This document shows positions 21,046 to 28,910 of a stretch of 64,000 nt of DNA, piece after piece. This DNA comes from Pseudomonas sp. ZH-FAD (GTDB taxonomy: Bacteria > Pseudomonadota > Gammaproteobacteria > Pseudomonadales > Pseudomonadaceae), in the NCBI RefSeq assembly GCF_002803095.1, contig NZ_PGLR01000021.1:38458-102457 (forward strand), in the 5' to 3' direction. Both the position numbers and the translations under genes were made by a program. The notes under the pieces are model-generated. The model made no database searches, was not told where the DNA came from, and saw only the letters and a list, made by a program, of their open reading frames with translations. The stretch's first letter is position 1. Each line of letters begins with the position of its first letter.

Positions 21046-22341
21046 ATGGCTATCGATTCAGATTACGTTCAAAGCATGGCGACCCAGCTGGCCCAATACG
21101 AAATTCAGGGCCAGTTGGCCAAGGCCAACCGCAACCAGGCCGCATACAAGGCGCAGCTCAGTGCCCTGACCAGCCTGGATACTGCGCTGAAGACCTTCAA
21201 GACGGCTGCCAGCGGCCTCAAGCTGGCCGGCAGCAGCATGCTGGTCAACAGTGCGAGCTTCAGCCAGGAAGGTTATGCCAGCGCTACGGTGGGCTCCAAG
21301 GCTGTGGCCGGCAGTTACGACTTTTTCGTTCAGCAATTGGCCAGCAAGAGCCAGGTTGCCCTGCAAGGGCTGCAGGACGGCGACCTCGGCAGTGGCAGCC
21401 TGACCATCGGCCAGGGCGGTGATGCGTTCAATGTCGACCTCGGCGCCGTCGCCACACTCGATGAGCTGGCCGCAGCGATCAACGGCGCGAGTGACAACAA
21501 TGGCGTCAAGGCGACCCTGGTACGCAGCAATGGCCAGGTCAACCTGGTGCTGACCAGCGAGAAAACCGGCGCCGACCAGGCCATCAGCCTGAGCGCCAGT
21601 GGCAATGCCGCGGTTGAAGGTGCGGTGGCCAGCAGGCAGGAGCTGTCCGTGGCCAAGGACGCCATCGTGCGTCTGGGTGGCGAGACCGGTATCGAGCTGA
21701 CCAGCACCAGCAACACCTTCGACAACATCATCGACGGCGTCAGCCTGACCTTCAACAAGGCGCACAAGAGCGGTGACGCGCCGCTGACCATGGAAGTCGG
21801 CCAGGACCAGAAAGCCACCAAGGAGAAGGCGCAAACCTTCGTCAGCGCCTTCAATGCGCTGATGACCAGTTTCGACTCGCTCACCTCCAGCGGTAGCGAG
21901 AGTGGTGGTCGCGGGCCTCTGGCTGGCGATGCCAGCGTGCGCGCCATCGAGACCATGCTCAACCAGTTGGTGCGCACCTCGTTCGGCGGTGTGAGCCTCA
22001 CCGAGTTCGGCATCGTCGCCGACCGCAACGGCAAGCTGACCATCGACAACGCCCGCTTCGAGAAGGCCGTGGCAGCCAACCCGGAAGGCTTCGAGAAGCT
22101 GTTTACCGACAAGGGCAACCTGCTCGATACCCTGGACAAGAACCTGGCGGTCTACACCAGCAGCGCCGGCGGCCTGCTGACCAATCGCAAGGACACCCTC
22201 AACACCCAGCTGCGCCGTGTCGATCAGCAGTTCGACACCATCCAGAAGCAGTACGACTCCTACTACAGCCGCTATCTCCGTCAGTACACCGGTCTCATGC
22301 AGACCATGGCGGCGATGGAGCAGACCTACGGAATGTTCTGA
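21046..22341 (+). CDS. fliD: Lateral-type flagellar cap protein LafB (FliD family)
   Basis: 431 residues from the ATG at 21046. FliD_N lies at ~10-105 and FliD_C at ~215-420, both ends rich in heptad Ala/Leu as expected for the D0 coiled coil, ending in MAAMEQTYGMF. FliD caps the growing filament and helps flagellin fold. It is shorter than Pseudomonas polar FliD (~470). First gene of cap-fliS-fliT-fliK-fliL-sigma28-motA-motB, the order of lateral flagellar loci, behind a sigma-54 promoter. Confidence 0.92.
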   Translation: MAIDSDYVQSMATQLAQYEIQGQLAKANRNQAAYKAQLSALTSLDTALKTFKTAASGLKLAGSSMLVNSASFSQEGYASATVGSKAVAGSYDFFVQQLASKSQVALQGLQDGDLGSGSLTIGQGGDAFNVDLGAVATLDELAAAINGASDNNGVKATLVRSNGQVNLVLTSEKTGADQAISLSASGNAAVEGAVASRQELSVAKDAIVRLGGETGIELTSTSNTFDNIIDGVSLTFNKAHKSGDAPLTMEVGQDQKATKEKAQTFVSAFNALMTSFDSLTSSGSESGGRGPLAGDASVRAIETMLNQLVRTSFGGVSLTEFGIVADRNGKLTIDNARFEKAVAANPEGFEKLFTDKGNLLDTLDKNLAVYTSSAGGLLTNRKDTLNTQLRRVDQQFDTIQKQYDSYYSRYLRQYTGLMQTMAAMEQTYGMF

Positions 22342-22739
22342 TGAGTGCCTACAACCTCAACGAAAGTTACGACAGCTATCGCACCGTGGACCTCGAGGCG
22401 CGCGCTGCTGCGGCCTCGCCCTACGAACTGGTGCTGGTGCTGTTCGACGGCCTGCTCGACGAGCTGGCGCGTGCTCGTGGTCATATCGAGGCCAAGCGTT
22501 ACCAGCAGAAGGGCCAGTCCCTGGAGAAATGCCTGAACATCCTCGGCGGTCTCAATGGTGCCCTCGATTATGAGAACGGCGGCGAGTTGGTGCAGGGGCT
22601 GGCGCGGCTCTACGACTACTGCATCTATCGCCTCTCCGATGTCAGCGTGAGCCTGTCGCTGGAGGGGTTGGACGAAGTGGTCGGCTTGCTCGGTGTGCTG
22701 CGCGAAGGCTGGGAAGGCGTGAATGCAACGCGCAAGTGA
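22341..22739 (+). CDS. fliS: Lateral-type flagellin chaperone LafC (FliS family)
   Basis: 132 residues, helical; the N-terminal YDSYRTVDLEARAAAASPYELVLVLFDGLLDEL is typical of FliS. It binds the disordered C-terminus of flagellin in the cytoplasm and delivers it for export. The start overlaps the lafB stop (ATGA), and the 3' end overlaps the FliT-like gene by 17 bases, so translation is coupled. Confidence 0.92.
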   Translation: MSAYNLNESYDSYRTVDLEARAAAASPYELVLVLFDGLLDELARARGHIEAKRYQQKGQSLEKCLNILGGLNGALDYENGGELVQGLARLYDYCIYRLSDVSVSLSLEGLDEVVGLLGVLREGWEGVNATRK

Positions 22740-23040
22740 ACTGCGCGCCCTGCAGCACCTGCATGGCCAGTTGGCCGAGGCGCTGGAGCAGGGCGACTGG
22801 ACGCGCATCGGTGAGATCGATGCGCTGATCCGCTCGTGCCTGCAACTGCTGGCCGGACTGCCGACGCTGAGCGACGAAGTGCGCGAGGCCAAGCGGCATC
22901 TGCAGCAGTTGCACGGACAGGCGCGCATCGCCTGCGCGCAAGAGTGCGAGCGGGTGCGTCGGCTACTGCTGACGCACCTGGAATACGCCGAAGGGCGCAG
23001 CGCATACATGCGCGTCGATCTGTATCAAGGTGGGAGATAA
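22723..23040 (+). CDS. FliT-like flagellar chaperone (LafX/LafD position)
   Basis: 105 residues, all helical and rich in Leu/Gln/Arg, without membrane segments. Assigned by place (between FliS and FliK in lateral operons) and by the helical FliT-like profile; sequence similarity to FliT is weak to the eye. FliT chaperones the cap protein. The start lies inside the fliS 3' end; the next gene begins three bases after its stop. Confidence 0.7.
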   Translation: MQRASELRALQHLHGQLAEALEQGDWTRIGEIDALIRSCLQLLAGLPTLSDEVREAKRHLQQLHGQARIACAQECERVRRLLLTHLEYAEGRSAYMRVDLYQGGR

Positions 23041-23043
23041 AAG

Positions 23044-24186
23044 GTGCTGCAAGCGATCAATGCCAATGCTCAGGTGAACCTGACGGACTCCGCCGGGCAA
23101 ACTCTGCCGGCCGGTTTTGCCCAGGCTCGGAGCGCTGGCGGTGAAACGCCGCCGTTCGATCTGCAACTGGCCGTACAGGGCTTCACCGCCGAGCTACGGG
23201 CACCGCTGAGTGAAGAGGCCGCTGCCGTGAAGGTCACCCTCAGCGAAGCGGATGCCGAGCAGTGGCTGGCCAGCGTGCTGGACCAGCAGGCCGTGCGAAT
23301 CGAGGCGCGTGAAACACCCGAGCAGGCGCTGCATGAACCGCTGCATCAGGACGGCTCGGAACAGAGCGAGCAGGCTGGCGTGTTGCCTGCCGAGCTCCTC
23401 GGCCAGACGCAGCCGCAGCCGCAGCCGCAGCCGCAGCCGCAGCCGCAGCCGCAGCCGCAGCCGCAGCCGCAGCCGCAGCCGCAGCCGCGTGAGCCGTTGC
23501 CCGCTCAACCGTCGCCCAGCGCCAGTGCTCCAGCGCTCAGCCAGCAATCGTTGTCACCCCAGGTAGCGGCGCCCATGCCGCAGATGGCAGCCGAGATCGC
23601 GATACAGACTGCGGCGCCGGCCATGGCGACCGAGGTCATCGAGACGAGCGATCTCGAACGCCTGCCGAGCATCAGCACGGACGCAGATAAAACCATTCCC
23701 GGCAGCGCAACATCCTCCGCCGCGACTGCTACGCCGCTGACGGCCGAGCGTCCGCTCAAGCTGCATGCACCACAGACGCAGTGGGGCGAGCAAATGCTGG
23801 CCAGCCTACGTGAGCATGTGGAGCTGCAGATCAACCAGCGCATACAGAACGCCACCATCCGCCTCGACCCGCCGGAGCTGGGCAGCCTGGAAATTTTCCT
23901 CAGTCATGAGTCCGGCCGCCTCAGCGTGCAGCTCTCGGCCGCCAACGCCGATGTCGCCCGCCTGTTGCAGCAGACCAGCGAGCGCCTACGTCAGGAGCTG
24001 GTCGGGCAGAACTTCGTGCAGGTCAACGTGCAGGTCTCCGCCGATGCTCAGGGCGGTCGTCAGCAGCAACAGGCGCAAGCGCAGCGCTGGATCGCCGAGG
24101 ATGAGGTGGCCGCTGCCGTCGCGCTACCCGCCAGCGGCGAGCGCAATGGCGTGCAATCGACCAGCGATGTGCTGGTCACCGTTTAA
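23044..24186 (+). CDS. fliK: Lateral-type hook-length control protein LafE (FliK family)
   Basis: 380 residues from a GTG with GGGAG upstream. N-terminal export region; a Pro/Gln-rich linker (~120-150) with 13 consecutive Gln-Pro units encoded by CAGCCG repeats; a low-complexity Ala/Ser/Pro section; and the FliK C-terminal domain (~250-350) with IRLDPPELGSLEIFLSHESG and LRQELVGQNF. The C-terminal domain switches export from hook to filament; the linker acts as the ruler. The repeat count may vary among strains and alter hook length. Confidence 0.9.
   Translation: MLQAINANAQVNLTDSAGQTLPAGFAQARSAGGETPPFDLQLAVQGFTAELRAPLSEEAAAVKVTLSEADAEQWLASVLDQQAVRIEARETPEQALHEPLHQDGSEQSEQAGVLPAELLGQTQPQPQPQPQPQPQPQPQPQPQPQPQPREPLPAQPSPSASAPALSQQSLSPQVAAPMPQMAAEIAIQTAAPAMATEVIETSDLERLPSISTDADKTIPGSATSSAATATPLTAERPLKLHAPQTQWGEQMLASLREHVELQINQRIQNATIRLDPPELGSLEIFLSHESGRLSVQLSAANADVARLLQQTSERLRQELVGQNFVQVNVQVSADAQGGRQQQQAQAQRWIAEDEVAAAVALPASGERNGVQSTSDVLVTV
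23410..23487 (+). repeat. CAGCCG hexanucleotide repeat, 13 copies, in fliK
   Basis: Seventy-eight bases of uninterrupted CAGCCG, all in frame, encoding (Gln-Pro)13. Copy-number changes would keep the frame. Confidence 0.95.
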
Positions 24187-24213
24187 TTTCCCGTTAGTGA
24201 ATCGAGAGTAGTC

Positions 24214-24690
24214 ATGACAATGCCGCGCGTCCTCCTGCTGCTGGTTATCTTCAACACCCTGGTGGTGGTTGGCGGCACCATCTTCAATTACGCCACGCTC
24301 AAGTCCATGCAGACCGGCCAGGCCGTGCTCGGCATTTCTGCTGGCAATGCCGGCAGCGAAGTGGAGGAAGCCAACAGCGAATACCGCTTCTTCCCCATCG
24401 AGAAGGTCATCGTCAGCCTCAAGGGCGAGCACCGCGAGCACTACTTCGTACTCGACCTGGTGCTGCAGGCCGACCTCGAAACCGATCCGAAGAAGCTCGA
24501 GCAGATCGACCCGATGGTGCGCAATTCAGTGGTCGCCCACCTGTCTGCCATGACCTTCGAGAAGCTGCGTGGCATGCCCATTCCAGAGCTGCAGGGCACG
24601 CTGGAAAGCGCGCTGTTCGATGACTTCGCCAGCAAGAAGCTGGCGATGCCGTTCGCCAATGTGCTGGTCAGCAAACTGATCGTCCAGTAG
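24214..24690 (+). CDS. fliL: Lateral-type FliL-family protein LafF
   Basis: 158 residues. One N-terminal membrane helix (~5-25) and a periplasmic FliL domain (~55-155) with YFVLDLVLQADLETDP and the C-terminal ANVLVSKLIVQ. FliL surrounds the stators and raises torque or surface sensing in other species. It sits just before the sigma factor and motor genes. A second in-frame ATG is at 24220; the choice does not change the protein much. Confidence 0.87.
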   Translation: MTMPRVLLLLVIFNTLVVVGGTIFNYATLKSMQTGQAVLGISAGNAGSEVEEANSEYRFFPIEKVIVSLKGEHREHYFVLDLVLQADLETDPKKLEQIDPMVRNSVVAHLSAMTFEKLRGMPIPELQGTLESALFDDFASKKLAMPFANVLVSKLIVQ

Positions 24691-24701
24691 GTACCTTTGC
24701 C

Positions 24702-25436
24702 ATGAACGCCAACTGCGCCATTGACTATCGCTACGCCGCCGAACAGGGCGGGGCTGCGCTGTTCGCCCCGGGGGCCGAGCAGAAGTGGCTGTTGCAGTAC
24801 CTGCCGCTGGTCAAGCGCATCGTCAGTCAGCTGGCGTTGCAGGCCAACCAGGTGCTCGACCGCGAAGACATGGAGCAGATCGGTCTGATGGGCTTGCTCG
24901 AATGCCTGCGCCGCTATGGCACACCGGACGAGCAGTTCGGTCGCTTCGCCGCGCTACGCATCCGTGGTGCGATTCTCGATGAACTGCGCCGCCAGGACTG
25001 GCGGCCGCGCCAGGTGCGCCAGCAGACCCACAGGATTCGCGACGCCATTCGCCAGTTGGCGCGGCAACTGGGTCGTGTGCCGCAGGAGGAAGAGATCCTC
25101 CAGGCGACCGGAATCAGTGCCAAGGATTATCAGGAGTTTCTCCAGGCCGATGCCTGCGAAGCCATCGAAAGCCTCGATGAGTTGCTGCAGAACGGCCACG
25201 AGGGCTTCGCCTGTGGCAGCAGTGCGGTCGAGGACCGCGTGCTCAAGGAGCGCCTGCTGACTCAGGCGCTGAGCCAGCTCAGCGAGCGCGAACGGCTGGT
25301 GCTGACCCTTTACTACCAACATGAGCTGAGCCTCAAGGAAATCGCCCTGGTGCTGGAGCTGAGCGACGCGCGCGTCTGCCAGTTGAGCAAGCAGGCGATC
25401 GCCAAGGCCAGCCGCTACCTGAACGAGAGAGGCTAG
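24702..25436 (+). CDS. fliA: Lateral-type flagellar sigma factor LafS (sigma-28, FliA family)
   Basis: 244 residues with regions 2 (DREDMEQIGLMGLLECLRRYG), 3 (RQQTHRIRDAIRQLAR) and 4 (LSERERLVLTLYYQHELSLKEIALVL then helix-turn-helix) all present. It should direct transcription of late lateral genes such as the flagellin. Polar fliA in Pseudomonas lies next to fleN and cheY, whereas this one is between fliL and motA, the lafS position in Vibrio and Aeromonas. No linked flgM anti-sigma factor is seen. Confidence 0.9.
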   Translation: MNANCAIDYRYAAEQGGAALFAPGAEQKWLLQYLPLVKRIVSQLALQANQVLDREDMEQIGLMGLLECLRRYGTPDEQFGRFAALRIRGAILDELRRQDWRPRQVRQQTHRIRDAIRQLARQLGRVPQEEEILQATGISAKDYQEFLQADACEAIESLDELLQNGHEGFACGSSAVEDRVLKERLLTQALSQLSERERLVLTLYYQHELSLKEIALVLELSDARVCQLSKQAIAKASRYLNERG

Positions 25437-25437
25437 G

Positions 25438-26310
25438 GTGCAGAAGTTATTAGGTGCATTGATCATCGTCGCCTGCGTGCTCGGTGGCTACGTCATGGCC
25501 CATGGCGAGCTGGCCATGCTCTGGCAGCCGGCCGAGGTGATCATCATCGTCGGGGCGGGCTTTGGTGCTCTGGTGGTGGCCAATCCCAAGGACGTGCTGA
25601 TCGAGATGCTGCATCAGATCAAAGGCGTGTTCGTCTACAAGAAACGTGGCGAGGAATTCCAGCGCCAGTTGTTGATGCTGCTCTATGAGTTGCTGGAGAT
25701 GGTCGATGTCGGCGGCCTCAAGGTGCTCGACGCGCATATCGAGGAGCCCGAGCAGAGCGAGCTGTTCGCCAAGTACCCGCTGATCCGTCAGGAGAAGAAC
25801 CTGATGGCCTTCATCGCCGACAACTTCCGCCTGATGGCCATGGGCAAGATCAGCGCCCATGAACTCGAAGGCTTCCTCGAGCAGGAGCTGGAGGCGATGG
25901 AGCATGTGCTGATGCAGCCGTCGCGCTCGCTGCACAAGATCGGCGAAGCCATGCCGGGCTTCGGCATCCTCGCGGCGATCCTCGGCATCGTCATCACCAT
26001 GGGCAATATCGGCGGTTCGGTGGCCGAGATCGGCGCGCACGTGGCGGCGGCGCTGGTGGGCACCTTCCTCGGTATCTTCATGTGCTACTGCGTGATGGAG
26101 CCTCTTTCCAGTGCCATGGGCCAGTGCATCAAGACCGAGATGTCGGCGCTCGAATGCGTGCGCACCACCCTGGTTGCCCACGTTGCTGGCAAGCCCACGT
26201 TGCTGGCGGTGGACGCCGGGCGCAAGCTGATCGAGCAGGACGTCAAACCGGCGTTCAAGCAGCTGGAGATCTGGGTCAACCGTTACGAAGATGAAAGGGA
26301 CGCGGCATGA
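25438..26310 (+). CDS. motA: Lateral motor protein LafT (MotA family)
   Basis: 290 residues from a GTG one base after the lafS stop. Four hydrophobic helices (~5-22, 29-48, ~170-190, ~198-220) and a large cytoplasmic loop with KKRGEEFQ and the charged motor region. MotA_ExbB pattern PGFGILAAILGIVITMGNIGG is clear. With LafU it forms the proton-driven stator of the second flagellum. It overlaps lafU by four bases. Confidence 0.93.
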   Translation: MQKLLGALIIVACVLGGYVMAHGELAMLWQPAEVIIIVGAGFGALVVANPKDVLIEMLHQIKGVFVYKKRGEEFQRQLLMLLYELLEMVDVGGLKVLDAHIEEPEQSELFAKYPLIRQEKNLMAFIADNFRLMAMGKISAHELEGFLEQELEAMEHVLMQPSRSLHKIGEAMPGFGILAAILGIVITMGNIGGSVAEIGAHVAAALVGTFLGIFMCYCVMEPLSSAMGQCIKTEMSALECVRTTLVAHVAGKPTLLAVDAGRKLIEQDVKPAFKQLEIWVNRYEDERDAA

Positions 26311-27248
26311 AACCGCGTGCCGGTGAAGGCCATGAAATCATCATCAAACGTCGTAGCAAGAAGGGTGGCCACGACGGGCATGGCGGTGCCTGGAAGGTAG
26401 CCTTCGCCGATTTCACCATGGCCATGATGGCGCTGTTCATGGTGCTGTGGATCATCCAGCCGCAGACCCAGGACGCCAGCCGCGCCAATGCCGACCAGCT
26501 GAACAATCCATTGGTCGATGGTGGTGCCGGCATCTTCGATGGCACCAGCACCACGCCGCTGGACCTCGATGGTGTGCCGGTGCAGGTCAGCCCGCGTCAG
26601 GATCGGGAAAATCAGGCCCGCACTCCCGAGGAAGATCCGGGCGCGGAACAGGGCGATGGCCAGCCGGGACCCGCTCGCCGGCCACACTATGCCGAGTCGC
26701 AGCAGATGCAGGATCTGGCCAAGCTGATGGAGACGCTGGCGCTACAACTGGATGCCGAGGCCAACATCGAAGTGCAGGTGGTGCCGCAGGGCTTGCGTAT
26801 CCTGGTCAAGGACGATGCCCAGCGCTTCATGTTCAACCGCGGCAGTTCCCACCTGAATCCGCACTTCGAAAAGCTGCTGCAGCGTCTGGCTGGGATTCTG
26901 GCGCGGGTGGAAAACCATCTGATCATCAGCGGCCACACCGACTCCATGCCCTATCGCGGCGTGGTCGGTGGTTACAACAACTGGAACCTCTCCGGCGACC
27001 GCGCGCTGCGTGCCCGCAACGTGCTGGTCGAGGCTGGCCTGCCGAGTGGCAACGTGCTGCAGGTCGCTGCTCAGGCGGATGGCATGCCCTTGTTGCCCAG
27101 TGATCCGGAGAACGGCGCCAACCGGCGTATCGAGCTGCTGTTGCTGACCAGTCAGGCCGAAGGCCTGTACCGCGAGTTGTTCGGCGAGGCCCAGGTGCGC
27201 GTGGAGTACCGTGCCGAGGGTGCGCAGCTCAGCGCGCCAGAGTCTTGA
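26307..27248 (+). CDS. motB: Lateral motor protein LafU (MotB family)
   Basis: 313 residues. Short basic N-terminus (IIIKRRSKKGGH), one membrane helix (~32-52) with the ion-channel Asp in FADFTMAMMALF (~residue 35), then a Pro/Gln-rich linker and an OmpA-like peptidoglycan-binding domain (~175-290; ISGHTDSMPYRG and NRRIELLLL). The linker (~60-130) is longer than average. Last gene of the lafB operon; the gene at 27267 runs convergently, with no strong terminator hairpin between them. Confidence 0.93.
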   Translation: MKPRAGEGHEIIIKRRSKKGGHDGHGGAWKVAFADFTMAMMALFMVLWIIQPQTQDASRANADQLNNPLVDGGAGIFDGTSTTPLDLDGVPVQVSPRQDRENQARTPEEDPGAEQGDGQPGPARRPHYAESQQMQDLAKLMETLALQLDAEANIEVQVVPQGLRILVKDDAQRFMFNRGSSHLNPHFEKLLQRLAGILARVENHLIISGHTDSMPYRGVVGGYNNWNLSGDRALRARNVLVEAGLPSGNVLQVAAQADGMPLLPSDPENGANRRIELLLLTSQAEGLYRELFGEAQVRVEYRAEGAQLSAPES

Positions 27249-27266
27249 GTCGTGACCAGCTTCGCT

Positions 27267-27734
27267 CTACAGATTGCGCGCCGGGCAGTAGATCTGCCGA
27301 GTCTCCAGCGCATAGAGACAGCCATCGAGGCTGGTCAGGCGAATGGTCGAACCCTTGTGTCGACCGTAGAGCAGGTTGAACACCAGTTCGTCGTCGAGTT
27401 CGCTGGCCAGCCCGGTGACCTGACCGTCTTCGACGCGCAGCCGGTAGTTGCCGAGGAAGCCGTACTCCACCACCCCCGACGTCTCCAGGATGCTGTCGCC
27501 CTGCCGGGTCATGGCATAGAAACGACCATGGTTGACCTGCAGGCTGTGGCTGATTTCCAACACCTGGCCGTTGCTCAGATGAACCTGACCGGTGGACTGG
27601 TAACGACCGTCGAGCTCGGCGCTGGAAATGAAGTTCAGCCACAGCACGAGCATGCTCAGCAGCATCGCCAAGGCCGTGGCGAGCATGGTCAGCAACCAAC
27701 CGCCGCTGATGCCGCACTGTTTGCCCTGGCTCAT
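27267..27734 (-). CDS. Single-span membrane protein paired with the ToxR-like regulator (ToxS-like)
   Basis: 155 residues from the ATG at 27734, which overlaps the regulator stop (ATGA). One hydrophobic helix (~11-35) and a periplasmic C-terminal ~115 residues rich in beta strands; two Cys near the end (DGCLY and QIYCPAR). No family recognised from sequence. Size, topology and translational coupling to a winged-helix membrane regulator recall ToxS beside ToxR or TcpH beside TcpP, where the partner stabilises or modulates the regulator's periplasmic domain. This role is inferred. Confidence 0.72.
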   Translation of the reverse strand: MSQGKQCGISGGWLLTMLATALAMLLSMLVLWLNFISSAELDGRYQSTGQVHLSNGQVLEISHSLQVNHGRFYAMTRQGDSILETSGVVEYGFLGNYRLRVEDGQVTGLASELDDELVFNLLYGRHKGSTIRLTSLDGCLYALETRQIYCPARNL

Positions 27735-28567
27735 GGCAGACACCTGCTCAGTTGGGCATCGGCCACCTGATTCAGCTGGCTTTCGTGCAACATCAGCGAG
27801 CGTGCACCACCATTGGCCTGCAAGCACAGCAGTTCATAGAAACCGCCGCGCAGGCTCAGTACCAGGTTGGCCGGTTTGCTGGCCAGTACCGTAAGCCGGC
27901 TGGTCAGGCCGTGAGTCTGCAGAATCAGCTGCTGCAGCCTTTGTGGGTCTTGATCGATGTAGCGCACCTGCAGTGAGCCCAGATTCATTTCGCTGCTGTG
28001 CAGGTCCTTGGGTTGGCTGATGGTGTACAGCACCGTGAACAAGGCGATACCGATGATGCTGAACAGGCTCAGCAGAAGCAGCCAGGATGCCCGCTGACGA
28101 CTGTGGCGGCGCAGAAAGGCTGGCTGTGGGGGCGGCGTATCGAGTGCTTCGCTGACTGCGCCGATGTCGTCGATGCTCGGTGGATAGACCAGATAGTTGG
28201 GGTTCAGCAGATAGCCGCGGCGCGGCAGGGTCTGGATGATCTCGCGGCTCTTCTCGTCGCCCAGTACCTGGCGCAGGGTGTAGATCTGCTGGTTGAGGCT
28301 GCCCTGGCCGACCACCCGGTCGGCCCAGGCGTGGCTCATCAGTTCCTCGCGCGAAACCACTTCACCAGGCTCGCGCAGCAAACGCTCGAGCAGACGGCTG
28401 CCGGAGTAGCCCAGATCGATCTTCTCTTCGATGCCGCTCTTTACCAGGGTCAGCTGATACAGCGCCGGGTAGAAATGCGCGTAACAATCGCTGCGCCCGG
28501 TTCTGATGATCAGGCACGCAATGTTGCTTTCCGGCTCGGCTAGCGGCGTTTCGGGGCTGGTGTTCAT
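27731..28567 (-). CDS. ToxR-like membrane transcription regulator, LafZ-type
   Basis: 278 residues. An OmpR/PhoB-type winged helix (~35-125; EVVSREELMSHAWADRVV, IYTLRQVLGDEKS, IQTLPRRGYLL) is at the N-terminus, one membrane helix at ~160-183, and a periplasmic domain follows with Cys in LLCLQANGG and SRCLP near its end, positions reminiscent of ToxR disulphide control. Lateral flagellar loci of Vibrio and E. coli carry a similar lafZ next to the flagellin gene. It is transcribed away from lafA's terminator from a sigma-54-type promoter and is coupled to the 155-residue partner. Confidence 0.83.
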   Translation of the reverse strand: MNTSPETPLAEPESNIACLIIRTGRSDCYAHFYPALYQLTLVKSGIEEKIDLGYSGSRLLERLLREPGEVVSREELMSHAWADRVVGQGSLNQQIYTLRQVLGDEKSREIIQTLPRRGYLLNPNYLVYPPSIDDIGAVSEALDTPPPQPAFLRRHSRQRASWLLLLSLFSIIGIALFTVLYTISQPKDLHSSEMNLGSLQVRYIDQDPQRLQQLILQTHGLTSRLTVLASKPANLVLSLRGGFYELLCLQANGGARSLMLHESQLNQVADAQLSRCLP

Positions 28568-28650
28568 GCGGTCCTTGAGGCGAGCGGCAATTCCATGCGG
28601 GAAGTTTTCCGGCGACAGACGGTCGGCATTCTGGCGCCAGGGAAATGCAG

Positions 28651-28667
28651 TGGCAAGTCTTGTGCCA
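28651..28667 (-). promoter_or_regulatory. Sigma-54 promoter of lafZ
   Basis: On the minus strand the site reads TGGCACAAGACTTGCCA: GG and GC are 10 bases apart. The sequence is also an inverted repeat (TGGCA-N7-TGCCA). The lafZ start codon is ~84 bases downstream. A GCGGAAG half-site lies ~65 bases upstream. Confidence 0.65.
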
Positions 28668-28846
28668 GTTGTTACCTGAGAGAGCGGGCTGTTTATCGCA
28701 GCCGGGATTGATTCAATACTAGCCGTCTTGGGCGGAAGCCTGTGCGTTTAGCGAGGCTCATCGAGGCTGCGTCGATCATGCCGGAGCCAGATGACGGTTG
28801 CTCATTTGGGCATGCGAGAGGGCGGGGAATTACGGCGGGGGAAATG

Positions 28847-28870
28847 AAAACGCCCCGTCGAGACGGGGCG
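28847..28870 (-). terminator. Terminator of the flagellin gene
   Basis: CGCCCCGT / ACGGGGCG with a four-base loop; on the minus strand it is followed by TTTT. Confidence 0.85.
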
Positions 28871-28910
28871 TTGGGGGCGGCGCCATCCTTTGCGCCTGGA
28901 TGACGCGGGA

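Larger units (their letters stand above)
28568..28910 (-). other. Intergenic region between lafA and lafZ
   Basis: No gene in ~340 bases. It contains the lafZ promoter (28651-28667), one GCGGAAG half-site (28732-28738), and the lafA terminator at the far end. Confidence 0.65.

Noticed and set aside
23405..23490. CRISPR-like repeat
   Set aside because: The units are contiguous hexamers in a coding frame, without spacers.
21046..27248. Annotation as part of the polar flagellar cluster
   Set aside because: Gene order, protein lengths and absence of fleQ, fleN, fliC-fleS context fit lateral loci instead.
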